Assembly: GCA_011045925.1 (NCBI GenBank)
Contig: DSBS01000040.1
Location: forward strand, 1 to 22,319
Source: Candidatus Woesearchaeota archaeon
Lineage (GTDB): Archaea > Nanobdellota > Nanobdellia > Woesearchaeales > JASKKU01
Direction of reading: 5' to 3'
Length of the DNA stretch: 22,319 nt
Positions 13,300 through 20,261 of this stretch are shown here, piece by piece. The notes beneath the pieces are model-generated. The model had not been told where the DNA came from, did no database searches, and saw only the letters and a program-made list of their open reading frames with translations. A program made the translations under genes and the position numbers. Position 1 is the first letter of the stretch, and each line of letters opens with the position of its first letter.

Positions 13300-14520
13300 T
13301 CACCTCGCGTTTTTTGCTAATGCAGCAACCTCTTCACTGCTTAGCTCATACTCGTCCATGAGCTGCCTTGAAAGCCTTGGGCTTCTCTTTACTGCTGTCC
13401 CGATATAAGGAACAAAGCTTTGGCGAATCCTTAACGAGGATGTCATCATTTTCCTTGCAAGCTTTCTTGAGGCTTCGTTAACTGCTCTTGCCTTATTTGC
13501 ATAAATCCACATCATCAGGAGCCTCTTCGGCCTTGAGAATGATGACTGCTTCCTGTACTTTTCTTCCTTTGCAAGAGAAACCCCTGCAGTCATCATCTGA
13601 ATCTGGTAAACAAGAAGCCTCCAGTACTGCCACCTTCTTATTCTTTTCCTGAAGATATCCGCCTTTGAGAGCGAGTCAAGTGCTCTCTGGATATCTGCCG
13701 GTTTTTTGTATTCCCGGATTGCTGCCTCTTCTATCCAGAGCATTGCCTCATCAAAATCAACATTCACATTTTCCAGGGCTCTTGATGAGTCCGTAAAGCT
13801 TTTTGCCTTGATGATCTTTACCAGTGCCTGGGCTATTGTGTCCTGCCTGTCCCTGTTGTAGAGAAAATCAATCGAGCTATTGTCTACCTTGCTGTCTGCA
13901 GCTGAAGCAATCATAAGGTCATTTATTGCTGACCTCATGTCGCCATTAGCTGCTATAGCTATCTTCTTAAGGCTGGGCTCATCGTATGAAATTTTTTTTA
14001 TACTGCAGATATGCTGAAGCCTTTTTAGTATGTCTGTATAATTCACTGCTGTAAATTCTATTGAAACAGATTTTTTCCTGATTTCTGACAAGGATTTTGA
14101 TGAAGAGTCGTTTGCAGTAAAAATTACCGGAAAGCTTGAGACTTCAAGCACTCTTGAGATTTCCTTTGCGCCGCCGTAATCTTTTGTGCCGGAGATTCCA
14201 TCTATTTCGTCAATAAGAATAATCTTGCTTTTGAAAAAAAGGCTTGCCTGGCCTGCTGCGTTGCCCATAATTGACTTAATGTTATCCCTGTTCCTGAAGT
14301 CTGAGGCATTCATCTCAACAATCTCCAGCCCCAGCTCCCTCGCCGCTGCGTGCACAGAGCATGTTTTGCCAACTCCGGTAGGGCCTGTTATAAGCAGTGC
14401 TTTCTTCTTTGATTTCCTGCTGGAATAATCATTAAGAAAGCCTCTCAGCCTGCTGATTCCTTTTTCCTGGCCTACAACCTCTGAGAGGCTCTTCGGCTCA
14501 AACTCGCGAGTCCAGCTCAT
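13300..14520 (-). CDS. rfcL: Replication factor C large subunit, C-terminally short
   Basis: The large subunit of the archaeal clamp loader, which with RfcS loads PCNA on DNA. The 406-aa product begins MSWTREFEPKSLSEVVGQE, typical of RfcL, with Walker A GPTGVGKT at 46-53, Walker B IILIDEIDG at 100-108, sensor 1 TAND at 135-138 and sensor 2 GDMRSAINDL at 193-202. The collar domain follows, with YWRLLVYQIQMMTAGVSLA at about 313-331. Many archaeal RfcL proteins run to about 450-500 residues and end in a Lys-rich tail plus a PCNA-binding QxxLxxFF-type motif; here the protein ends at VAALAKNAR with neither. The ATG at 14520 is 22 nt after a TATA-like element at 14543-14550. The MarC gene follows in the same operon. 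Identification is firm; loss of the PCNA motif is seen, its effect inferred. Confidence 0.95.
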   Translation of the reverse strand: MSWTREFEPKSLSEVVGQEKGISRLRGFLNDYSSRKSKKKALLITGPTGVGKTCSVHAAARELGLEIVEMNASDFRNRDNIKSIMGNAAGQASLFFKSKIILIDEIDGISGTKDYGGAKEISRVLEVSSFPVIFTANDSSSKSLSEIRKKSVSIEFTAVNYTDILKRLQHICSIKKISYDEPSLKKIAIAANGDMRSAINDLMIASAADSKVDNSSIDFLYNRDRQDTIAQALVKIIKAKSFTDSSRALENVNVDFDEAMLWIEEAAIREYKKPADIQRALDSLSKADIFRKRIRRWQYWRLLVYQIQMMTAGVSLAKEEKYRKQSSFSRPKRLLMMWIYANKARAVNEASRKLARKMMTSSLRIRQSFVPYIGTAVKRSPRLSRQLMDEYELSSEEVAALAKNAR

Positions 14521-14542
14521 AAGAATCCTGAGTTGCCGCGGC

Positions 14543-14550
14543 TTTTAATA
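14543..14550 (-). promoter_or_regulatory. TATA box of the rfcL-MarC operon
   Basis: TATTAAAA on the minus strand, 22 nt before the ATG at 14520. It lies only about 55 nt downstream of the 5S rRNA 3' end. Confidence 0.55.
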
Positions 14551-14604
14551 CTTTGCGCTTAACCTGAAAGAAGTGGCTTGAAACCAGAAAAGAATGAATA
14601 TAAG

Positions 14605-14722
14605 TGTGGACAGCGAACTGGGTTTCCCGCTTAAAAAAGCAGTACACCCCGGAACGTCGGCAGGCTTGACTTCCGAGTTCGGAATGGGATCGGGTAGAAC
14701 CCTGCCACCATGGCCGTCCACA
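14605..14722 (-). rRNA. rrf: 5S ribosomal RNA, stand-alone gene
   Basis: A complete 5S rRNA of about 118 nt. On the minus strand its 5' end (GUGGACGGC) pairs with the 3' end (GCUGUCCAC) to form helix I with one G-U pair. Internal conserved segments match 5S rRNA, including the CCCGAUCCCAUUCCGAACUCGGAAG block and CCUGCCGACGUUCC. No 16S or 23S rRNA or tRNA is near. A TATA-like element lies 20 nt upstream of the predicted 5' end at 14742-14750. Ends are placed by helix I pairing and may be off by one or two nt. Open frames crossing this stretch are not genes. Confidence 0.95.
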
Positions 14723-14741
14723 ATGTTAGGATTCCTGTTTT

Positions 14742-14750
14742 GTTTATAAA
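14742..14750 (-). promoter_or_regulatory. TATA box of the 5S rRNA gene
   Basis: TTTATAAAC on the minus strand, about 20 nt from the 5S 5' end, giving the 5S gene its own promoter. Confidence 0.6.
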
Positions 14751-14792
14751 ATTTTCTTTTATTGAAGAGAAGAAAGCCATAGAGATATGTAG

Positions 14793-14810
14793 AAAGCAAA
14801 AAAAAGAAAA
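14793..14810 (-). terminator. T-rich terminator after the phasin-like gene
   Basis: On the minus strand TTTTC is followed by an unbroken run of eight T, just after the stop at 14818, with no hairpin. It separates the ABC1-phasin unit from the 5S promoter. Confidence 0.55.
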
Positions 14811-14817
14811 GGGCTCC

Positions 14818-15129
14818 TTATTTTTTATTTCTCGGATTTGGCTTTGCCTTGCCCCTTAGGAGTGCATCCAGCTTTGCCTCGATTCTTTCAATGTCTTTCC
14901 TGGTTGCAAACTTTTCCTTCGACACCTTCTCTACCTTCTCGTTTATAAGCTTTTCAATCTTTTTCCTTGTCTCCTTAGAGTCTCGAAGAATCTTGTTTAC
15001 CATTTCCCTTCCTTTTTTTGTATTCAGCTCTTTGTCCTTAGTCGCTTCCTTTACAAATTTCTCCACCTGCTCCTTGCTTAAGTCAATAATGCCAAGCCCA
15101 AGCTGGACAGATTGCCTGATTAAGGACAA
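14818..15129 (-). CDS. Phasin-like (PhaF/PHA-synthesis-regulator type) coiled-coil protein, 103 aa
   Basis: A small helical protein resembling the phasin-like proteins often encoded next to ABC1/UbiB kinases in bacteria. It begins with LIRQSVQLGLGIIDLSKEQ, matching the family start (hydrophobic helix, then a Thr/Ser-Lys-Glu turn), then a highly charged coiled coil (about 20-95, e.g. KKIEKLINEKVEKV and DIERIEAKLDALLR) and a basic tail. No enzyme motif is present. Its ATG at 15129 lies inside the 3' end of the UbiB-like gene, overlapping it by 47 nt in another frame, so translation is probably coupled. The role is unknown; the pairing suggests a partner or regulator of the kinase at a membrane. 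Family call moderate, gene call good. Confidence 0.75.
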   Translation of the reverse strand: MSLIRQSVQLGLGIIDLSKEQVEKFVKEATKDKELNTKKGREMVNKILRDSKETRKKIEKLINEKVEKVSKEKFATRKDIERIEAKLDALLRGKAKPNPRNKK

Positions 15130-16207
15130 AGGCCATCAGCAAGGAAAGCTCGCTAAGCTGCTTGCCAAAAAAGAGTGGCTGTGCCTGCGAAAAAAAAACA
15201 GCTGAGCCTATGAAGAATATCGCAACCAAAGAAACAAGTATAACCTGCTGATTGAAAGCCTGCTTCATTTTGCTGCTTGAGTCATTAATTCTAACCTTTA
15301 TTTCCCCGTCCTCCAGGTTTTGCAAAAGCCTTTGCATCTTTTCAGGAGACTCTGAAAGGAATTTCTCAAAATCAAGCGCTTTAAGCTTAAGCTTGCTGAA
15401 AATCTCGGTGCTGGTGAATTTCTTGATAAGAAGCGCATTTAGGTGAGGCTTTGTTTCTTCCACCATGTTGAAATGCGGGTCAAGCAACAATGCTGTACCC
15501 TCAGAAGTAATGAATGCCTTAAGCAGAAGAACCACATCAGAGGGCACACTTACCTTATTTTTTATTGCCACAGATATCATATCCCTAAAAAGCTCAGTTG
15601 GCTTGTCAGTCTCTATATTAAAGCCCCTCCACTTCTTTTCAAGAAACTCCAGGTCAGCCTTAAAAGTCTCAACATCTGAGTCATCGCTTACCTCAAACAT
15701 CTTAACCATAGTATCAATTGCAAGCTTCATGTCACCATTAACATAATAGAACATTTCCCTGATTACCAGGTCCTGCTGCTCAGGCGTGGCTTTTCCAACT
15801 ATGCCGAAATCTACAAGATAAATCTTATTGTCCTTCAGGATGATATTTCCCGGGTGGAGGTCAGCATGAAACAAGCCAAGGTCAAATATCTGGTAGAAAA
15901 GCGATTTGTAGCCAATACTGGCTATTTTCTTTCTGTTAACATTTTTCAGAGTGCCAATGTTTTTCAGCCTCACCCCATCTATATACTCAAGTACGAGCAC
16001 ATTTCGTGAGCAGTATTCCGGATAAACCTTTGGAACCCCAACATTTTTCCAGCCTGAAAAGTATTTTGCAAATTGGGTCAGGTGCCCCATTTCATTTGAT
16101 AGGTCCAGATCCTTCAGGGTGTAATCCCTGAATTCAGAAACAATCCTTGTGGGCTTAACAAGCTTAAACTCATTCTTTTTCTCAACAACCTTGGCAATAT
16201 GCTCCAA
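15083..16207 (-). pseudogene. ubiB: UbiB/ABC1 kinase-like, C-terminal part of a frameshifted gene
   Basis: The larger, downstream part of an ABC1/AarF/UbiB atypical kinase. It holds LVLEYIDG at 71-78, the catalytic-loop equivalent FHADLHPGN at 113-121 and DFG at 133-135, and ends in a hydrophobic region (about 325-365) that would be the membrane hairpin typical of UbiB. The reading frame is open from 16234, just after a TGA at 16235-16237, and reads HIIETDLEILEH into the conserved sequence; the TTG at 16207 is only a nominal start. The upstream half of the same gene ends in TAA-TAG at 16225-16230 in another frame. The two halves join without loss of conserved sequence after a -1 shift, so this is one gene with a one-base deletion, a programmed shift, or a sequencing error. 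In bacteria UbiB supports quinone biosynthesis; a role in this archaeon is unknown. Confidence 0.85.
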
Positions 16208-16227
16208 TATCTCAAGGTCAGTCTCTA

Positions 16228-16647
16228 TTATATGTCAATCCCAGGCCGCTTAAGCTTAACTACAACCCTTTTCCCGTTTTTTAGGGTTGCCTGGTGAACC
16301 TGGGCAATTGAGGCTGCAGAAAGAGGCTTTTTACTAACATGAGTGAAAATGCTTTTAACAGGCTTTCCAAGGCTTTTCTCTAGTTCCTTAATAAAAACAT
16401 CATATGAAAAAGGAGTAACATTATCCTGAAGATTCGAGAGCTCAGTGCAGTATTCCTGGGGTATCAGGTCCGGCCTCATAGAAAGCAGCTGGCCAAGCTT
16501 GATAAAAGTAGACCCCAGCCTCTCAAGCAGTAGCTTTACCCTTTTAGGCTCGCTTAGCTTTGCCTTAAGCTGCTTTTTCTTTTTTCGCCTTGAGAAGTAA
16601 ACATTGTCCAGAAAAACGTGAAACCCCTCATCAATAAGGGCAGACAT
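16228..16647 (-). pseudogene. ubiB: UbiB/ABC1 kinase-like, N-terminal part of a frameshifted gene
   Basis: The upstream half of the ABC1/UbiB gene, 139 aa from the ATG at 16647. It contains the family-defining KLGQLLSMRPDLIP (50-63; KxGQ motif), LSNLQDNVTPF (70-80), the Ala-rich loop PLSAASIAQVHQA (108-120) and VVVKLKRPGI (128-137) with the ATP-site Lys. The frame remains homologous for about 16 codons upstream of this ATG (NIRDIRRFEEI), as expected for family members. Farther up, an ATG at 16702-16704 lies in the same frame 20 nt after a TATA box, but a TGA occupies codon 3 (16696-16698). The gene thus has two lesions: this stop and the frameshift at about 16228-16234. TGA is an ordinary stop in neighbouring genes (YjbQ, HIT A, sepF), so recoding is unlikely. 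Confidence 0.85.
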
Positions 16648-16723
16648 AATTTCCTCAAAGCGCCTTATGTCCCTAATGTTCTTCTTCAGGTTAAATCAGA
16701 GCATAACCTGAATTTGCACAGGA

Positions 16724-16731
16724 TATTTAAA
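16724..16731 (-). promoter_or_regulatory. TATA box of the UbiB-like gene
   Basis: TTTAAATA on the minus strand, 20 nt from the ATG at 16704 that is followed by TGA at codon 3. The spacing suggests 16704 was the original start. Confidence 0.55.
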
Positions 16732-16791
16732 AATATTTCTAACTCAGGCAAGGTAAGTGAAAATTCAGTACAAGTGTGCAAAAAAGAAAAG

Positions 16792-16799
16792 TATATATA
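16792..16799 (+). promoter_or_regulatory. TATA box of the 12-codon gene
   Basis: TATATATA lies 35 nt before the ATG at 16835. Transcription would start near 16820-16825, leaving a short leader; the SD GGTGAT at 16822-16827 falls around or just inside it. Confidence 0.55.
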
Positions 16800-16834
16800 C
16801 CTGTGATACACAAAAAACAGCGGTGATAACGAAA

Positions 16835-16873
16835 ATGGCTGCAAAAAAGAAAGCTGCGAAGAAGAAGAAGTAA
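16835..16873 (+). CDS. Twelve-residue Lys/Ala peptide gene
   Basis: Reads MAAKKKAAKKKK then TAA. Despite its size it has the full set of expression signals: a TATA box at 16792-16799, an SD GGTGAT at 16822-16827 with 7-nt spacing, an inverted repeat right at the stop (AAGCAG/CTGCTT, 16872-16894), and T-rich sequence with a run of nine T at 16940-16948. Neighbouring genes point away or converge, so these signals have no other obvious user. The composition matches the Lys/Ala-rich tails of histone H1-like and other nucleic-acid-binding proteins. It could be a DNA- or RNA-binding micropeptide, a leader peptide whose Lys codons sense lysyl-tRNA, part of a small RNA, or the remnant of a longer AK-repeat protein. 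Not recognised as a named gene. Confidence 0.45.
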   Translation: MAAKKKAAKKKK

Positions 16874-16894
16874 GCAGTGATAAACTACCTGCTT
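16872..16894 (+). terminator. Inverted repeat at the end of the 12-codon gene, possible terminator or RNA stem
   Basis: AAGCAG and CTGCTT can form a 6-bp stem with an 11-nt loop starting within the stop codon. T-rich sequence follows at 16903-16912 and T9 at 16940-16948. It may be an intrinsic terminator or part of a small structured RNA. Confidence 0.4.
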
Positions 16895-16939
16895 CTGCGA
16901 AAATTTATTTTAACTTAAGGCCGGCCGAATTCTTTGGGA

Positions 16940-16948
16940 TTTTTTTTT
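16940..16948 (+). terminator. Oligo-T terminator facing right
   Basis: Nine consecutive T on the plus strand downstream of the 12-codon gene. It faces the minus-strand T8 at 16982-16989; together they make a bidirectional stop between convergent units. The rest of 16895-16981 holds no gene. Confidence 0.45.
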
Positions 16949-16981
16949 AACATCAGAAAACAGCAATTAAAATATTATAAG

Positions 16982-16989
16982 AAAAAAAA
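16982..16989 (-). terminator. Oligo-T terminator after the 149-aa gene
   Basis: Eight T on the minus strand, 18-25 nt after the stop codon of the 149-aa gene, without a hairpin. Confidence 0.5.
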
Positions 16990-17006
16990 CCAGATTGAAT
17001 TGCTCA

Positions 17007-17456
17007 TTAAGGGCTATATTCATTGCCGTTGGCTCCAGGCTTGGATTTCTGCTGTGCGTAACTGGCAAAAGAGGAAATAACCAGGTTAACCTCGTGATTG
17101 AAAGAAACATCAGTTTCTTTGCCACTAGTATTCCATATGTGCTGGAAATAAAATCCTCTTGGGTGTGAAGGAGCTTGTTCTGTATTTAATTCACCAGACA
17201 TCATCTTTTTTTCAAGAGACTCACATAAACCGACAAAATCAGAAGGAATAAGGCTTGGAAGAGAAACGCTTTCTAAAGGAGTAAGGTGGTACCCACTAGA
17301 GCGATTTCCTTCCTCAAAAACGTAAGGCTTAACACCCCCATTTGCATGACCTGACCAGTAAAACCCAACCACCAAGTCGCATAAATGCTCAGGATCGTGG
17401 TCTGTATCAGCAAAAACACTCATCTTATATAATTTTATGTTGCTTGAATCTCCCAT
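17007..17456 (-). CDS. Orphan hypothetical protein, 149 aa
   Basis: Not recognised. The protein looks compact and soluble, with no signal peptide or membrane helix. Aromatic and His residues cluster (FADTDHDPEHLCDL at 15-28, FYWSGHAN at 32-39, PSHPRGFYFQHIW at 96-108), which might form a metal or ligand site, but no known motif fits. The ATG at 17456 has an SD AGGTGA at 17462-17467 with 5-nt spacing and a TATA-like TTTAAATA at 17490-17497. It is downstream of the PolB-like gene on the same strand with a 79-nt gap that contains these signals, so it can be expressed alone. Whether it works with the PolB-like protein is unknown. Confidence 0.7.
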   Translation of the reverse strand: MGDSSNIKLYKMSVFADTDHDPEHLCDLVVGFYWSGHANGGVKPYVFEEGNRSSGYHLTPLESVSLPSLIPSDFVGLCESLEKKMMSGELNTEQAPSHPRGFYFQHIWNTSGKETDVSFNHEVNLVISSFASYAQQKSKPGANGNEYSP

Positions 17457-17489
17457 TCATTTCACCTTCGGCAATCTTTTTAGTGCTTA

Positions 17490-17497
17490 TATTTAAA
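17490..17497 (-). promoter_or_regulatory. TATA box of the 149-aa gene
   Basis: TTTAAATA on the minus strand, 33 nt before the ATG at 17456, with an SD (AGGTGA, 17462-17467) between. Confidence 0.5.
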
Positions 17498-17535
17498 TCT
17501 TACTTTAGTAGGATAAAGTATGCTCTAAGTGTTAC

Positions 17536-20214
17536 TTACGCTGGAGAAGTGAAATTGCCATCTTGAAGAATCTTTTTCATCTTCATGACAAAAGAACTGC
17601 TTCTATACTTGCGAACATAGAAATCCCAGTCTACATTCTCACTCGATAGATCAAGAAGGTCAGGCCTTGGGAGGGGGTGGTTGTTTGGAAAAGTTGTATC
17701 TTTGTTTAATATGAAGGCATCCTTTTTTTTGTCATAAACAACAAGGTCCTTTGGATCAACCGACTTATCAAAAAGCTGGCTAAAGCCGGATTCAATTGCT
17801 TTTCTTGCATCCTGGTATTTTCCATTAAGCGCATAAAGAAAGGCCTGCTTTGCTATGCCTGAAAAAAATCGGGGGTATTTTCTCCTTCCTTGCTCGTAGA
17901 ATGGGTTGCTTAGCTTGCCAAACCTATCAAAGACAAGCTTTCCATCGATAATAAGGAACTTGTCGAGCTTGTCGTAATAGCAAACTGCCTGGTGCCCGTG
18001 TACCTCATTATTGAGCTGTTCTTCTGAGATTATGTAATTTCTCCTGCTCATTGCATTGCTGTCTTCAAAGATGGCTCTGATATACTGAGAGACTCGCTCC
18101 TGAAGCCGTTTTGGAGAAATTCCGTATTCTTCCTCAAATTTTTTTGAGAGCGACTTTGCAATGCCGTATCTTTTTTTGTAAGGCTTAACAATTTCCATCA
18201 TTTCACTCATTTTTGATATTGCACCTGAATCTAATCTTCTGGCTGAAGCCAGTTCTTTAGTTGTCTTGTCAATCAGTGCTTTAACCTTGAAATAAGACAG
18301 GGCGCAGTTATCTTCTGATTTCCAGCGCATAAAGTCATAAATCACCGAGAGTGCTGATTTGTCAAGCAGGCTTGCGTAGAAATATCTCTGGATTCCTTCT
18401 GAACGGTCATAGCCTTCAACGATAGCCTTAAACTCACTTGGGTAAACCCTTTCAATCTCTGGAAGAAAAAGCAGGCCTAAAGGAACAAGCCCGATGCGCA
18501 TGTCCTGATAGTAGCCCTCTTCTGATTTGTCTGGAAAGAATTCATCCATAAAGCCCTGCCTGAAGCTTTCAGGCTTAATAAAAGGCTTTGATGAAAGGAT
18601 TTTCTCCAGCTTTGAGAGCGTCTCCTCACCCGAGCCTGCAAAAATGCTTGCCTGGTTTGGATGGATGGCTTTCTTGGATTTCTGCCCTATTGGAGCCTGT
18701 ACATACTGTCTCAGCTCTTTTGATATCTGAAGCAGTGTTTTTGCGCTCTTTTTTGCTGTTTTATTAGTTTTACTGTTCCAGTATTCCTGCCTTATCATGG
18801 TTGGCTGAAAGTCCCTGAAAAAGCCGTGCCTGCTAAAAAACTCAGTTTCGTAAGCTTCCAGGATTGAAGACGGGTTAACCAGCTTGTCTAAGGGGATCTG
18901 CAGGCTTTCTGATACTGAAAGGATTGCTGATAATACTGGCCTGAACGAGTCCATAGCTGACAACAGCACATCTACATCCCGCTTTGCATAGTCTGTAAGC
19001 TTCCTGAAAGCCTCCTCCGGGCTCAGGCCAAAAAGCTCTTCGTTCACTTCATCCGGGTTTACGTGCTCAATCTCTTTTTCCTTTGAAAGCATGTGAAGAA
19101 GGGTTTGCTCTGAATAGTTTATCTGTTTCTTTGACTTCTCTCCAAAGAAGGAAACAAATGTATCCAGCTTCTTGTCTGGCAGGCTTATCTGGAGGTCTTT
19201 AAACCATTGGTAAAAATCAAAAACCAAGAACCCCTGCTGGCTCATCCTTGTGAAAGGGGGCTTATTGTGCCTGTATTTCGGGTCTTTTTCTTTTACATCA
19301 AAACCTGCCCTGCTTTTCCGAAGGTTAAACAGGTCATACTGGACATTGTATCCAAAAAGAGAACAGACTTCATGCTTCCTGCAATTATCTTTTATGGCTT
19401 CCACCATCTCTTCTTCTGATGAAAAAAATAGCTCCCTGAACTGGTCTCGCTGGCTCGAACTCAACTTACCCGGGTAATTCAGAAAAAGCATTCTTTCTGT
19501 TTTCTTGCCTGAATCAACAAGCAAAGCAACGCTTGAGATTTCATGCTCATCGAGAAAATACTCAGGCACTTCTATGTCTATTATTCCAGAATTAATAAAA
19601 GGGTTTACAGGCTTTCCTGTTGGCCTGAAAAGAAGCTCTGGCTCATCATGAATTATCAGCTCTGCGGAGCAAACTTCTCCGGTTCTTTTCTTTTTCTCAT
19701 AATAAAGTGTAGCGTTAAGGCTCTGGATTTCTTTCAGGGATTGCTCAAACTCTTGCGTCCTGAAATCAAGCGAGAGTGCTTTCTGCCTAAGCTGTGAAAG
19801 CCTCTCCAGCTTTGAGATGCCTGCTTCTGACGCTTCGTAAACCCTAAAAGGCGGAAAGCTCATTCTTGCTATTCTTGTGTAAAAAGAATTAAAAGGCACA
19901 TTGTTTTTTCTGAAGCTTTCATCGGGGAATAAATCCTTGAATTTTTTGGCAACCAGGCTCTCCAGGGATAAAATATCTGAAGGCCTGAAATTTATATGAA
20001 TGACTCCAGGAATTTCAGGAATGGAGAAAGGAATTTGCTGTAAAGCAAGAAGGTCTTCAAGCGCCTCCTTCTCATCTCTTCTCAGAAGTATGCTGGGCAA
20101 AGACATCTCCTGATTGTCAAAATAAAGCTTGCCTAACCCTGAGAAGTAAACTCCAACTGCCCTGTGCTTCCTGCTAAATTCTACATCAAAAGCTTCCAGT
20201 TTTGTTGCCTGCAT
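17536..20214 (-). CDS. Family-B DNA polymerase homologue: intact 3'-5' exonuclease motifs, polymerase motifs not recognisable, 892 aa
   Basis: A large cytoplasmic protein with the layout of a B-family DNA polymerase. The DEDDy proofreading nuclease looks complete: Exo I GIIDIE (D213, E215), Exo II GYNVQYD at 288-294 (N290, D294), Exo III YAKRD at 409-413 (Y409, D413). The helical region after Exo III (414-465) also resembles PolB. Near the C-terminus, KFLIIDGKLVFDRFG (752-766) and GRRKYPRFFSGIAKQAFLYAL (776-796) followed by DPKDLVVYDK match the PolB thumb order (Lys-rich strand, RRDW-SxxAKxxQ helix, PxxxLVI). Between them I cannot find DxxSLYPS (motif A), KxxxNSxYG (motif B; at most a remnant at KKRYG, 680-684) or YxDTD (motif C). 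It is thus likely an exonuclease or structural factor, not a polymerase. The ATG at 20214 lies 22 nt after a TATA-like box at 20236-20245. Codon use looks like that of its neighbours. Confidence 0.7.
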   Translation of the reverse strand: MQATKLEAFDVEFSRKHRAVGVYFSGLGKLYFDNQEMSLPSILLRRDEKEALEDLLALQQIPFSIPEIPGVIHINFRPSDILSLESLVAKKFKDLFPDESFRKNNVPFNSFYTRIARMSFPPFRVYEASEAGISKLERLSQLRQKALSLDFRTQEFEQSLKEIQSLNATLYYEKKKRTGEVCSAELIIHDEPELLFRPTGKPVNPFINSGIIDIEVPEYFLDEHEISSVALLVDSGKKTERMLFLNYPGKLSSSQRDQFRELFFSSEEEMVEAIKDNCRKHEVCSLFGYNVQYDLFNLRKSRAGFDVKEKDPKYRHNKPPFTRMSQQGFLVFDFYQWFKDLQISLPDKKLDTFVSFFGEKSKKQINYSEQTLLHMLSKEKEIEHVNPDEVNEELFGLSPEEAFRKLTDYAKRDVDVLLSAMDSFRPVLSAILSVSESLQIPLDKLVNPSSILEAYETEFFSRHGFFRDFQPTMIRQEYWNSKTNKTAKKSAKTLLQISKELRQYVQAPIGQKSKKAIHPNQASIFAGSGEETLSKLEKILSSKPFIKPESFRQGFMDEFFPDKSEEGYYQDMRIGLVPLGLLFLPEIERVYPSEFKAIVEGYDRSEGIQRYFYASLLDKSALSVIYDFMRWKSEDNCALSYFKVKALIDKTTKELASARRLDSGAISKMSEMMEIVKPYKKRYGIAKSLSKKFEEEYGISPKRLQERVSQYIRAIFEDSNAMSRRNYIISEEQLNNEVHGHQAVCYYDKLDKFLIIDGKLVFDRFGKLSNPFYEQGRRKYPRFFSGIAKQAFLYALNGKYQDARKAIESGFSQLFDKSVDPKDLVVYDKKKDAFILNKDTTFPNNHPLPRPDLLDLSSENVDWDFYVRKYRSSSFVMKMKKILQDGNFTSPA

Positions 20215-20235
20215 GAGTCAGTATTACCAAGTGGT

Positions 20236-20245
20236 CAAATATAAG
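20236..20245 (-). promoter_or_regulatory. TATA box of the PolB-like gene
   Basis: CTTATATTTG on the minus strand, 21-22 nt before the ATG at 20214. It follows directly after the surface-protein terminator. Confidence 0.5.
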
Positions 20246-20261
20246 TTTTTCTGTTAGAAAT

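Noticed and set aside
14545..14799. Minus-strand open frame over the 5S rRNA
   Set aside because: It spans the whole 5S gene and its promoter; the RNA explains the sequence.
16696..16698. TGA recoding (genetic code change or selenocysteine) in the UbiB-like gene
   Set aside because: Neighbouring genes end in TGA (YjbQ, HIT A, sepF, rfcL), no SECIS-like structure was noticed, and codon 3 is not a site for selenocysteine in this family.
16914..16932. CTTAAG-GGCCGGCC-GAATTC-like run of restriction-site palindromes, possible linker or vector junction
   Set aside because: Sequence on both sides is of similar character and carries coherent signals (T9, T8 terminators); chance clustering is more likely than a cloning artefact.
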